52,753 nt of DNA from Balneola sp. (lineage in GTDB: Bacteria; Bacteroidota; Rhodothermia; Balneolales; Balneolaceae): assembly GCA_002696035.1 (NCBI GenBank), contig NZQV01000008.1, positions 1 through 52,753 of the forward strand, read 5' to 3'. Shown one piece after another: positions 18,024 through 26,923 of this stretch. Positions within the stretch are counted from its first letter, which is position 1. Every line of letters starts with the position of its first letter. The notes under the pieces were generated by a model that saw only the letters and a program-made list of their open reading frames with translations, made no database searches and was not told where the DNA came from. Both the position numbers and the translations under genes were made by a program.

Positions 18024-18923
18024 TTACATTTCAGCCTGCTCAGCATCGGCAGGTATCCAGTCTTCGATTACATCTTCATTGTTCTGCATCCACTGCTGGG
18101 CTACCACTTCGTTATCCTCATCAGATTCGTTGATGGCAACCATCAAGTCGGCCAGTTCAGAATCGGTGAGATACATATTGGAAAGGAATTCAGCTAATTG
18201 AGGTTTTTCTTGTGCTAAATTCTGACGCCCCATTATGTGAATGCTTCCTGTTTCCCAAAGCATTTTATCTTCATCCTGCTCTAAGAACTTCAGATCAAAA
18301 CGCCCAAATTTCCAATGCGGTTTCCATCCTGTTACAACGATCCATTCTTCATTACTTATGGCGCGTTGAAGGGCTGATGTCATAGCAGGGCCACTGGATT
18401 GAACCAATTCATAATCCAGGTTATATTCCTCTATTACCTGATTTGTGGTTTTCATAACTCCCGCTCCGGCATCAATTCCGGTAATTTCTCCATCAAATCG
18501 GTCTCGGACACTATTCAACTCTGAGATCTTATCGATTTCAACATATTCAGGAACTACAAGTCCACTTTGGGTTCCTTCGTATACGGTTCCCAAGTCGGCA
18601 ATATCATCCTTAAACTGCTCATAGTAATCTGCATGAAGGACTGGCAGCCATGTTTCCATGAAGGCATCGGCATCACCCTGGGCAATGGCGGTGTAGGCAG
18701 GACCAACATCCGCTGAGGTAATTTCAACCTCATAGCCCATTTTGTCTTCCAGTACTACTTTTGCAAGATTGGTGTATGCAATACCTTCAGCCCAGTTTAC
18801 GTAAACCAGGTCAGCGGTCTTTTTATTTTGCTGTTGCGAGGTGCATCCAGCAATAAAAATCAACGCCAGGAGAAATACTCCAAGCTTCGAGAATAGCGAT
18901 TGTATAGTGTTATTCATTTTCAT
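18024..18923 (-). CDS. opuAC: Glycine betaine/proline ABC transporter substrate-binding lipoprotein
   Basis: 299 residues from the ATG at 18923, which follows an AGAGAG purine stretch; the open frame extends upstream but without a signal. A lipobox (FIAGC, cysteine near residue 26) anchors it. The motif VNWAEGIAYTN and later tryptophans (ETWLP, TGWKPHWKF) are those of the OpuAC family that cage the quaternary ammonium group with aromatic side chains. Third gene of the opuA set. A paralogue lies at 25954-26844. Confidence 0.9.
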   Translation of the reverse strand: MKMNNTIQSLFSKLGVFLLALIFIAGCTSQQQNKKTADLVYVNWAEGIAYTNLAKVVLEDKMGYEVEITSADVGPAYTAIAQGDADAFMETWLPVLHADYYEQFKDDIADLGTVYEGTQSGLVVPEYVEIDKISELNSVRDRFDGEITGIDAGAGVMKTTNQVIEEYNLDYELVQSSGPAMTSALQRAISNEEWIVVTGWKPHWKFGRFDLKFLEQDEDKMLWETGSIHIMGRQNLAQEKPQLAEFLSNMYLTDSELADLMVAINESDEDNEVVAQQWMQNNEDVIEDWIPADAEQAEM

Positions 18924-18972
18924 GATTCTCTCTGTTTTGTTTTGATTGTAGTTAAACCTAATGAAAAAATTC

Positions 18973-19797
18973 TTATTGAGATTTTTCTCCAAGAGACTGT
19001 GTAACTCTGTCCAAAAACACGGCAAGGATCACAATAGCAAGACCGCCTTCAAACCCAAGGCCAATATCCAATTGTTGCAATCCGGTAACTACCGGTTGTC
19101 CTAAACCACCCGCGCCAATTAATGCAGCAATTACCACCATGGAAAGAGCCAGCATTATGGTTTGATTGACCCCGGCCAATATTGTAGGTAATGCAACGGG
19201 TAATTCAACTTTCAGTAACATTTGCCTGGAATCGGATCCGAAGGCGAGGGCTGCTTCCCGAATTTCCTCAGGCACTTGTCGAATTCCAAGATTGGTAAGT
19301 CGCACGGCAGGTGGCATGGCAAATATCAGTGTTGCAATAATGCCCGGCACTTCACCCAATCCAAAAAATAGTACAGCGGGAATTAAATATACAAAAGCAG
19401 GCATGGTCTGCATAAAGTCTAGCACGGGCCGGATAACACGCTCGGCGGTGTCATTTTTGGAAGCCCATATGCCTGTAGGGATTCCTATCAGTAGTGCAAT
19501 AAATACCGCGGTGAAAATCAGTGCCATTGTTTCCATAGTGGCATCCCACATATTCATTCCTTCAACTACAATCAGTCCAAGCACAGTGAAAATACCGACA
19601 CCCTTACCGGATATGTACCATGCAACAGCAGCTAGAAGTATGATCATGATGATGGGATGTGGAAATAGCAATATATTTTCAATTCCCACCAAAAACGTTT
19701 TTACAGTGATGGTGATCAGGTCGAAAAAGCCACCGAGGTTATCGGTCAGCCAGTTAATGATAAATTCAAAAAAGTCTCCTACCGGTATGTCAAACAT
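18973..19797 (-). CDS. opuAB: Glycine betaine ABC transporter permease
   Basis: 274 residues with about six or seven membrane segments and the EAA loop of importers (EEIREAALAFGSDSRQMLLKVELPVALPTILAG, near residue 185-215). Its ATG overlaps the stop of the ATPase gene by one base (TAATG), so the two are coupled. It forms the membrane channel of the OpuA complex. Confidence 0.93.
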   Translation of the reverse strand: MFDIPVGDFFEFIINWLTDNLGGFFDLITITVKTFLVGIENILLFPHPIIMIILLAAVAWYISGKGVGIFTVLGLIVVEGMNMWDATMETMALIFTAVFIALLIGIPTGIWASKNDTAERVIRPVLDFMQTMPAFVYLIPAVLFFGLGEVPGIIATLIFAMPPAVRLTNLGIRQVPEEIREAALAFGSDSRQMLLKVELPVALPTILAGVNQTIMLALSMVVIAALIGAGGLGQPVVTGLQQLDIGLGFEGGLAIVILAVFLDRVTQSLGEKSQ

Positions 19798-21023
19798 TAT
19801 TGATCAGTACTTTTAGGTTCGTCTTGGTCAGAAGCGGCGTTATTTCCATTTTCATTTAGCTCAGCCAAAATAGTGGCCCGATCCACGATTCCTTTCAGAT
19901 TCTTTTCATCGTCAATAATAGCGATGGGATATTTTGCCTCAATTGCTTTTGGTAATAACTGATTGATAGGCGTTTGGGGGGAGGCTGATTCGATATCCGT
20001 CATCAGGATCTCTTCAAGATCTTTTTTCCCGTCTTCTTTAAGTTTGATGGCGTCATCAATGGTTACAACTCCTCTTAAACGACGGTTTTCATCTACTACA
20101 TAGGTTGTGGAAACGCCGACTTTCTCCATTTTTCGAATAGCTACAGAGGGACCGTCTTTTGGAATTTGAATGGTCGGAGCTTTCCGCATGATGGCTTGCG
20201 CCGTGATCACTTTGGTGCGATCTACATTTTGCACGAACGCTTTCACATAGTCATCCGCTGGATTTGTGAGGATCTCTTCCGGTGTACCCACTTGCACCAC
20301 ATATCCGTCTTTCATGATCGCAATCCGGTCTCCGATTTTCAATGCTTCGTCCAGATCGTGGGTTATAAAGACGACGGTTTTGTTCACTTCGGCCTGAAGT
20401 TCAAGAAGTTCATCTTGCATGTCGGCACGGATGAGTGGATCTAAGGCACTAAATGCTTCATCCATTAGCAGGATTTCGGGGTCGTTTGCTAAGGCTCTTG
20501 CCAATCCAACGCGTTGTTGCATGCCGCCACTGAGTTCGCTGGGTTTTTGTTCTTCATACCCTTTGAGACCCACTTTTTCGAGAGCTTCGTACGCTTTCTT
20601 GCGACGTTCTTCTTTGGGCATTCCGCCGATCTCCAAACCATATTCTACATTATTTGCAACGGTTCGGTGGGGAAATAATCCGAAGTTCTGGAATACCATC
20701 GACATTCTTTTTCGGCGTAACTCCAGCAAGCGGTCTTTACTTACTTCGGTGATGTTCTCATCTCCAATTTTAATGGTGCCTTTGGTGGGCTCAATCAACC
20801 GGTTTAAACAACGAAGCACGGTAGATTTGCCACTTCCAGAAAGCCCCATGATCACAAACATCTCTTTTTCTTTGATCTCGAAGCTGGCATCGTTGATGCC
20901 GATAGTGTTGCCGGTTTCGTCTAAGATCTCATCTTTTGACTTACCTGCCTCTATAAGAGGAAAGGCTTTTTCGGGGTTTTTCCCGAAGATCTTAAAAAGA
21001 TTTTGTACGGATATAGCTGCCAT
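19797..21023 (-). CDS. opuAA: Glycine betaine ABC transporter ATP-binding protein with CBS domains
   Basis: 408 residues. Walker A GLSGSGKST (near residue 60), signature LSGGMQQRVGLARAL (near 165), Walker B ILLMDEAFSALD and the switch histidine in FITHDLDEA are complete. Two CBS domains occupy about residues 285-395; in OpuA these sense ionic strength. First gene of the ATPase-permease-binding protein set, downstream of a porin gene. Confidence 0.95.
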   Translation of the reverse strand: MAAISVQNLFKIFGKNPEKAFPLIEAGKSKDEILDETGNTIGINDASFEIKEKEMFVIMGLSGSGKSTVLRCLNRLIEPTKGTIKIGDENITEVSKDRLLELRRKRMSMVFQNFGLFPHRTVANNVEYGLEIGGMPKEERRKKAYEALEKVGLKGYEEQKPSELSGGMQQRVGLARALANDPEILLMDEAFSALDPLIRADMQDELLELQAEVNKTVVFITHDLDEALKIGDRIAIMKDGYVVQVGTPEEILTNPADDYVKAFVQNVDRTKVITAQAIMRKAPTIQIPKDGPSVAIRKMEKVGVSTTYVVDENRRLRGVVTIDDAIKLKEDGKKDLEEILMTDIESASPQTPINQLLPKAIEAKYPIAIIDDEKNLKGIVDRATILAELNENGNNAASDQDEPKSTDQ

Positions 21024-21063
21024 TTCTGATGATTAAATTCAATGATTCAAATTCAGAATGCCT

Positions 21064-21117
21064 GGATATCCTGAGCAAAGAAAGTCCTTCACTCAGGATA
21101 TCCCTCCCAAAAGGGAG
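21064..21117 (-). promoter_or_regulatory. Tandem stem-loops between the porin gene and opuAA
   Basis: GGATATCCTGAG (21064-21075) pairs perfectly with CTCAGGATATCC (21092-21103), and CTCCC/GGGAG (21104-21117) forms a second small hairpin. No T tract follows, so it is not an obvious intrinsic terminator. In the minus-strand transcript it lies between porin stop and opuAA start and could set relative expression or mRNA stability. Confidence 0.55.
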
Positions 21118-21135
21118 AGATAAATTCAGCTTAAT

Positions 21136-22335
21136 TTAGAAGTAATACCCAATGTTGATATTAAACCGGGTGTTCCAGCGTGCATCGTTAACACCCTGGG
21201 CCAAACCACTTCCAAAGTTTTGAGTGATCCAGGGATGATTGCTTCCACGTGCGATATCAAAATAGGTGTAGACGTTGCCTGCAGTAAGTAAGAACCCAAC
21301 TACATGCTGATGTGCATTATTGAATCCATCAATATTTTTCTGGAAGAAGGTGTAATCGTTATAAAAGTTCAGATTCGTTACGGGGCCCCAATCTACATCA
21401 TAACTATAGCTTAATCCCGCTGAGTACATGTTCATTTCTGTAGCAACAGGATAAGGATCTCCGTAGGCACCCATATAAACATAATCTACTGATTGCCCTA
21501 AGTCATTTTGGGCATCCATTCCATAGTTGATAAATTGACCGAGGAAATTCCAATTTCCAATATTGATGTCTGTATGAGCTGCTAATGCATATCGTGCTGT
21601 GTTTTCATCAAGGGCACTGTTGTGCAGTTGTCCAATTTCAGCACTTGCACCTAACTCTGCTGTACCAGCATCAAATTCTAAAGTATATGTTCCACGTAAA
21701 TTTAACTGGTTTCTTTCAAAGTTAGATTGTGGGGTTTCATTTGCTCCTAACACGTAATCCCATGCATTTGCTCCTGTAATAGGAATGATATCATAGGAAT
21801 AGCGTCCGGTTCCTCCCACTCCAAAAGAGGCAGATCCGTAAGCTGGTCCTGCTGGTTCAGGTTGGAAGAAATAAGCACCCATAAAATCCCAGTTCTCAGC
21901 GGTATGGGTATATTTAAGTCCCATATCGTGATCATCTTCAAGCCCTACATAATAAGGCCCCTGAAACCACCAGTTGTGTGAATTGTATTGAAGATTACCA
22001 AAAGGAACCTGAGTTACACCGATCTGGAGATTATTTTTCTCGTTAAAATCATATCCCAACCACCCTTGCTTTACAAAGTGGGTGTTAAATGTGGGATAAA
22101 AGCGATACTCAAAATTAAGCTTAATGCCATTTCGTTGGGCATTGACGTTTATTCGCCATGTATCCCATGTAAACTGGCCGTCAGCATTGTTGATCGTATT
22201 ATCTTCATAATCGGTAAGGATAACATTGTAGCGAACGGCACCACCTACCGAAAGTGAAGATTCATCCTCCTGCGCATATGCGAAAGTGGACATGAACATC
22301 AAAAAAGAAGTAACAAACAGTATTAAGTTTTTCAT
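21136..22335 (-). CDS. Outer-membrane porin-like protein linked to betaine uptake
   Basis: 399 residues with a signal peptide (cut near AYAQ, residue 22). The rest is made of alternating strands rich in aromatic and Gly/Asn turns and ends in NINIGYYF with the terminal phenylalanine usual for barrels. Its position upstream of opuAA on the same strand suggests it lets betaine or a related osmolyte cross the outer membrane; that link is inferred from context only. Confidence 0.65.
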   Translation of the reverse strand: MKNLILFVTSFLMFMSTFAYAQEDESSLSVGGAVRYNVILTDYEDNTINNADGQFTWDTWRINVNAQRNGIKLNFEYRFYPTFNTHFVKQGWLGYDFNEKNNLQIGVTQVPFGNLQYNSHNWWFQGPYYVGLEDDHDMGLKYTHTAENWDFMGAYFFQPEPAGPAYGSASFGVGGTGRYSYDIIPITGANAWDYVLGANETPQSNFERNQLNLRGTYTLEFDAGTAELGASAEIGQLHNSALDENTARYALAAHTDINIGNWNFLGQFINYGMDAQNDLGQSVDYVYMGAYGDPYPVATEMNMYSAGLSYSYDVDWGPVTNLNFYNDYTFFQKNIDGFNNAHQHVVGFLLTAGNVYTYFDIARGSNHPWITQNFGSGLAQGVNDARWNTRFNINIGYYF

Positions 22336-22406
22336 GATTAGTTCTGAAAATTTAAATTAGTTACTATTAAAATTAAGTCCGGTTGAAAACGCAGACCAAA
22401 ACATCA

Positions 22407-22451
22407 TTAGAAACGAAGAAGCATTTTCTTATTTAAAATAAGCGTTTCTAA
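22407..22451. promoter_or_regulatory. Nested inverted repeat in a divergent promoter region
   Basis: TTAGAAACG (22407-22415) and CGTTTCTAA (22443-22451) are a perfect pair; between them CTTATTT/AAAATAAG forms an inner palindrome. It lies about 75-115 bp upstream of the porin gene and 115 bp from the aminopeptidase gene, a fitting place for an operator of the osmolyte operon. Regulator unknown. Confidence 0.45.
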
Positions 22452-22565
22452 TTAAGTCGAATAAATACTGAAAGTTGATTTAGGTAAATATAACAGTATG
22501 AACTACATATTTAAAATTATTTACAGAAGTTAAGTTAATAGAAATAAGAACTTAAAATTTTCATC

Positions 22566-24281
22566 ATGTGCAATAACGCCGCTATGGATACTAACACTTA
22601 TATATTAAAATGTGTGATCCCAAAAACGTTCAATATTTTTCTAATCATGGTATTGACAGTTCTTATAGCTGGCTTCGATTCTTTATATGCACAGGATTCA
22701 TTTACCCGGCAAGATACTTTACGTGGTTCCATCACTGAGGAGCGCGCCTGGTGGGATCTGACGTATTATCATCTTGATGTTGCAGTACACATCAAAGACA
22801 GTTCAATTTCGGGTTCAAACCTTGTACAGTATAAAGTATTGGAACCTCAGCGGGTCATGCAGATAGACCTGCAGTACCCTTTAGAGATCTCCCGGATAAC
22901 TCAAAATGGGCAGGAACTAAACTTTAAGCGTGAGGGAAGTGCATTCTTTGTAGATCTGGAAGAAGCTCAGAAACCCGGTGATATTAACGAAATTCAAATA
23001 TGGTATGCGGGTAAGCCGGTAGTTGCTGCAAATCCGCCTTGGGATGGTGGTTTTACCTGGACGTCTGATTCTAACGGTAAGCCCTTTGTGGCAACTTCAA
23101 ATCAGGGTATTGGTGCGAGTATATGGTGGCCGAATAAAGATCATCCTTACGATGAACCTGACAGCATGCTTATCAGCGTTACGGCTCCTGATACCTTGAT
23201 GGATGTTTCGAACGGAAGACTTCGCGGAGTGGATGAAAACAACAACGGGTCTAAAACCTGGCACTGGTTTGTTTCAAATCCTATCAATAATTATGGGGTG
23301 AACATTAACATCGGCGATTATGTGCATTTCGGAGAAATTTATGATGGGGAGAAAGGTAAATTAACGCTGGATTATTATGTACTTCGCGAGAATGAGGAAA
23401 AAGCTCGCGAGCAGTTCAAGCAAGTGAAACCAATGATGGATGCTTTTGAGTATTGGTTTGGCCCATATCCCTTTTATGAGGATGGATATAAGTTGGTGGA
23501 AGTTCCGTATCTGGGAATGGAACATCAAAGTTCTGTTACCTATGGAAATGGGTATCAAAATGGATACCTGGGACGAGATATGAGTGGATCCGGTTGGGGA
23601 TTGAAGTTCGATTTCATCATCATACATGAAACAGGGCACGAGTGGTTTGCCAACAACATTACATATTCTGATGTAGCAGATATGTGGGTGCATGAAGGAT
23701 TTACGAACTACTCCGAAAGTCTCTATCTGGATTATCATTACGGAGAACAGGCTGCCAACGAGTATGTTCAGGGGATCCGATTAGGCATTCAAAACAACAC
23801 ACCACTAATCGGGGAGTATGGGGTGAATCAGCGCGGCTCCGGTGATATGTATAACAAAGGCGGAAATCTGCTTCATACTCTGAGGCAGGTGGCAAACAGC
23901 GATTCTCTTTGGCGGGAAACACTTCGTGGCTTGAACCAGGAGTTTTATCACCAAACAGTAACATCAGAACAGGTAGAAAATTATATCAGCCAGAAATTAG
24001 GACGAGATCTGTCCGCTGTTTTTGATCAGTACTTACGTGATATTCGTATACCGATTTTTGAGTATGCTTACCGCAATGGAAGTTTAAACTACCGATGGAG
24101 CAATACTGTGAATGGGTTTGATCTTCCGGTAGAGGTAGATATCAATGACAAGAAATATAGGTTGGCTCCCAAAACAGAATGGCAGCAACTGGAATTAGCC
24201 GGGTTAGACAGCTTTTCCTTAGTCATGGATCCAAACTACTATGTAGGGACATTTGATCTGCTGGGAAGCAAAACAAAGTAA
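22566..24281 (+). CDS. M1-family zinc aminopeptidase, exported
   Basis: 571 residues from the ATG at 22566 (565 from the alternative at 22584). A signal peptide ends near LYAQ. The M1 hallmarks are visible: the exopeptidase motif variant YLGMEHQS, the zinc site HETGHEW and, 18 residues on, the third ligand in WVHEGFTNYSE. It lacks the long C-terminal helical domain of PepN, as expected for the short M1 group of Bacteroidota. Likely periplasmic peptide trimming. Confidence 0.9.
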   Translation: MCNNAAMDTNTYILKCVIPKTFNIFLIMVLTVLIAGFDSLYAQDSFTRQDTLRGSITEERAWWDLTYYHLDVAVHIKDSSISGSNLVQYKVLEPQRVMQIDLQYPLEISRITQNGQELNFKREGSAFFVDLEEAQKPGDINEIQIWYAGKPVVAANPPWDGGFTWTSDSNGKPFVATSNQGIGASIWWPNKDHPYDEPDSMLISVTAPDTLMDVSNGRLRGVDENNNGSKTWHWFVSNPINNYGVNINIGDYVHFGEIYDGEKGKLTLDYYVLRENEEKAREQFKQVKPMMDAFEYWFGPYPFYEDGYKLVEVPYLGMEHQSSVTYGNGYQNGYLGRDMSGSGWGLKFDFIIIHETGHEWFANNITYSDVADMWVHEGFTNYSESLYLDYHYGEQAANEYVQGIRLGIQNNTPLIGEYGVNQRGSGDMYNKGGNLLHTLRQVANSDSLWRETLRGLNQEFYHQTVTSEQVENYISQKLGRDLSAVFDQYLRDIRIPIFEYAYRNGSLNYRWSNTVNGFDLPVEVDINDKKYRLAPKTEWQQLELAGLDSFSLVMDPNYYVGTFDLLGSKTK

Positions 24282-24307
24282 GTGACTCAAACTCGAATCA
24301 GTATCAC

Positions 24308-24940
24308 TTACAAAAAGAGTGATATATGCCTTCCGTCTTGTTGAAGAGAAGAAAAGCCAAATTCTTCTTTGATCCATTCAAAGGTTTTGGGATGGTAGAA
24401 AAAGACGTGCGTTTCATCACTTTTATAATACCAGGCATGAAAATCGAGGTCTTCTGAGTATGGATCTGTTTTCAGAAATAGAGCTCCGTTTGGCTTAAGC
24501 ATATTTCGGAGCTGCTCAAATTCTTCGTAGGGATTGTGAAAGTGCTCAATGACTTCGCAACTGACTATATAATCATATTTCAGATCCAGGACTTCCGGAT
24601 GATTGTCGAAAAAAGGGTCGTATACATTTAATTCGTATCCCTGATCTTCCAGCATTTTGGTGATAACAGGACCGGTGCCAGAGCCAAAATCGAGCCCCAG
24701 GTCGGTTGGTTCAAAATGTTTGGTGATCAATTCTACCAAAGGAGATACAAAGTTTTGATACCGGGGATCCTCGACATCGTTATCATGACTCTCATAGCGA
24801 TGGATCTCTTCCTCCGGAGTCGGATAATCTTCCTCATCCATCAAAACAGCCCGGCAGTTGGGACAGCGATGATATTGCCGGGCCTCTTTCTCATAATAAT
24901 AAAATGGTTCTGTTTCAGCAGAGCAGAGTGTACACTTCAT
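24308..24940 (-). CDS. Class I SAM-dependent methyltransferase with N-terminal zinc ribbon
   Basis: 210 residues. A Cys4 ribbon (CTLC...CPNC, residues 3-29) precedes a Methyltransf_23-type core with the SAM motif DLGLDFGSGTGPV (about 78-90) and the later YDYIVSCEVIEHFHNP. Substrate unknown. Convergent with the aminopeptidase gene, 26 bp away. Confidence 0.8.
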   Translation of the reverse strand: MKCTLCSAETEPFYYYEKEARQYHRCPNCRAVLMDEEDYPTPEEEIHRYESHDNDVEDPRYQNFVSPLVELITKHFEPTDLGLDFGSGTGPVITKMLEDQGYELNVYDPFFDNHPEVLDLKYDYIVSCEVIEHFHNPYEEFEQLRNMLKPNGALFLKTDPYSEDLDFHAWYYKSDETHVFFYHPKTFEWIKEEFGFSSLQQDGRHISLFL

Positions 24941-24985
24941 TTTCTTTTTTTAATGAAGGTAAAGCTAATGAAGCTCATTTAGCAA

Positions 24986-25735
24986 TTACTGATTGGGATA
25001 CCAGTCTTTTAGTCGTACTTCTATGTCTTTGTCTTCCCAATCTATAATCTCTTTGAAACGCTGAATGTTCTGCCCACGATGATGGTAAGGATACATGATG
25101 GTTGGCTCAAGCTCCAAAACGCCACTTGCAGCCTGATATATATCCATGGTGTAAGGAAGATTCATGCTTACAAAAGCGATGTCAATATTCTCAAGATTCC
25201 GCATTTCGGGAATATCCTCTGTATCGCCGGAGACATATATTCGTTGACCAGCAATGGTGAACACATATCCATTGCCCCAGCCTTTAGTGTGACGGGCACC
25301 TTCGTTAGGGAGGTTATACATCGGAACGGCTTCAACCTGGATGCCTTCAAATTCCATAGATTCTCCATTGTCCATAATCTGTACCTGATCGGTATACTGT
25401 TCAGGCATTTGGTCGGCAACAGCTTGTGGGACTACAAAAGTAGCACCTTCGGTATTTAAGGCGGCCAGGGTTTCAGGGCTTAGGTGGTCGCCATGTGGGT
25501 GGGTAATAAAAATGAGATCAGGATCAGCTTTGCCTTCATACAACACAGGATCTCCCCATGGGTCTACGTAGATATTAAGGTCGTTCCATTCAAAAATTAT
25601 AGAACCGTGAAGAATAGGATGAATGGAGATCTCACCATTTTCTGTCGATATCCGGTCTGCACTGTTATCGAGCTGAGCCAGCGCAGTTATAGGTAGCAGA
25701 AAAAAAGCGAGGACAAAATATATAAAAGATTTCAT
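24986..25735 (-). CDS. Exported MBL-fold metal-dependent hydrolase
   Basis: 249 residues with a signal peptide ending near ALAQ (residue 21). Metallo-beta-lactamase fold motifs: ITHPHGDHLS (about residue 78-87), the later metal ligands in YVSGDTEDIPEM (about 168) and YPYHHRGQN near the C terminus. It resembles the UPF0173/UlaG-like branch, whose members are often lactonases or phosphodiesterases. Natural substrate unknown. Confidence 0.8.
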   Translation of the reverse strand: MKSFIYFVLAFFLLPITALAQLDNSADRISTENGEISIHPILHGSIIFEWNDLNIYVDPWGDPVLYEGKADPDLIFITHPHGDHLSPETLAALNTEGATFVVPQAVADQMPEQYTDQVQIMDNGESMEFEGIQVEAVPMYNLPNEGARHTKGWGNGYVFTIAGQRIYVSGDTEDIPEMRNLENIDIAFVSMNLPYTMDIYQAASGVLELEPTIMYPYHHRGQNIQRFKEIIDWEDKDIEVRLKDWYPNQ

Positions 25736-25953
25736 AAGAAAATATCTGGTTAGTGGTCTTCAGGTTAACTTTAAATAGCGTGCCTTCATTCAGATAAGCA
25801 AATTAAAAGTCACGTATTCAATAAAGTTTGTTGTAGCCGAAGGATGTATGTCTGTTTTATTGGTGAAAAAGTAGAACAGTTGGCCACTTTACATTCTCCG
25901 TAAAACTTCTATCTTAGTTATGTAACTGTTTTGCAAGAAAATAAGGAGGGGAA

Positions 25954-26844
25954 GTGAAATATCTAAATCTATCATTTAAAGAAATCGTGTTGTTTGTGTT
26001 TGCGGGGTTTTTAGTGAGTACTATCACCGGTTGTGAGCAAAAAGCTGAACAGCAAGAAACCCAAACCATCCGGATGATCTATGCGAATTGGTCGGAAGGC
26101 GTGGCTATGACACATCTCTCAGAAGAGATCCTGAAAGAACACCTTGGCTACGAGGTTGTGACTAAGATGACTGACATCGAATCTGTTTTCGAAGAACTTA
26201 GTCGCCAAGAGTACGACGTTTTTGTTGATGCATGGCTTCCCAAAACACACAGTCGCTATATGAAAGAGTATGGCGACGAACTCATAGACCTTGGTGTAAA
26301 TGTAGAGCAAGTGCGTACCGGACTGGTGGTTCCCGATTATATGGAAGTTCAGAGTATCGCAGATCTGCAGGCTGATACCATTATGGGAATTAGCAGTGGA
26401 GCCGGAGTGATGGCTGCCACTGAAGAGGCGATCGGTAAGTATAAATTACCATCTGTACTGAAGGTGGGAAACGAGCAATCAATGACCGAAGCTTTGGATG
26501 ACGCAATAAAGCATAGAGAGCCTGTGGTTGTAACAGGGTGGACCCCGCATTGGATCAACAACCGTTACAGCTTGAAATTTCTGGATGATCCGCAGAATGT
26601 GTACGGAGAATCTGAAAAAATTCACACCATTACACGAAACGGTTTCACGGCAGACCATCCGCGGGCGGCCGTATTTTTTGAACGTTTCAAGCTTACTGAA
26701 AAACAGCTTGGTGCGTTAATGGATGAATTACAGACTTTCCCAGATAATGAAAAAAGGGCTGTCAGGAACTGGATGGATGATAATGAGTTTATTATCAATC
26801 AATGGATCAGAGGCCTCGATCCTGAACGGCAGAAAGTGATGTAA
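25954..26844 (+). CDS. Second glycine betaine-binding lipoprotein, without its own transporter genes
   Basis: 296 residues from a GTG start, 5 bases after a strong AAGGAGGGG site, which decides the start. Lipobox TITGC (cysteine near residue 27). The core MIYANWSEGVAMTHL parallels VYVNWAEGIAYTNL of the opuAC product at 18024-18923, and VTGWTPHWINN parallels VTGWKPHWKF. No permease or ATPase is adjacent, so it may feed the OpuA complex with another substrate or act as a sensor protein; both are inference. Confidence 0.88.
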   Translation: MKYLNLSFKEIVLFVFAGFLVSTITGCEQKAEQQETQTIRMIYANWSEGVAMTHLSEEILKEHLGYEVVTKMTDIESVFEELSRQEYDVFVDAWLPKTHSRYMKEYGDELIDLGVNVEQVRTGLVVPDYMEVQSIADLQADTIMGISSGAGVMAATEEAIGKYKLPSVLKVGNEQSMTEALDDAIKHREPVVVTGWTPHWINNRYSLKFLDDPQNVYGESEKIHTITRNGFTADHPRAAVFFERFKLTEKQLGALMDELQTFPDNEKRAVRNWMDDNEFIINQWIRGLDPERQKVM

Positions 26845-26879
26845 CGGGATCAGAAACAGGTTGCTCTAATTTTATAAGA

Positions 26880-26909
26880 CCCGCAGCTTAAAAATTTGCG
26901 GGCTTTTTT
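26880..26909 (+). terminator. Rho-independent terminator
   Basis: CCCGCA (26880-26885) pairs with TGCGGG (26897-26902), with weaker pairing inside, followed by a T6 run. It ends the betaine-binding protein gene; rodA converges from the right. Confidence 0.8.
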
Positions 26910-26923
26910 ATGCGCTTTTCATG

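Noticed and set aside
19166-19816. A 216-residue plus-strand frame
   Set aside because: It is the mirror of the opuAB permease gene, with Ser/Ile/Pro-rich composition and no family likeness.
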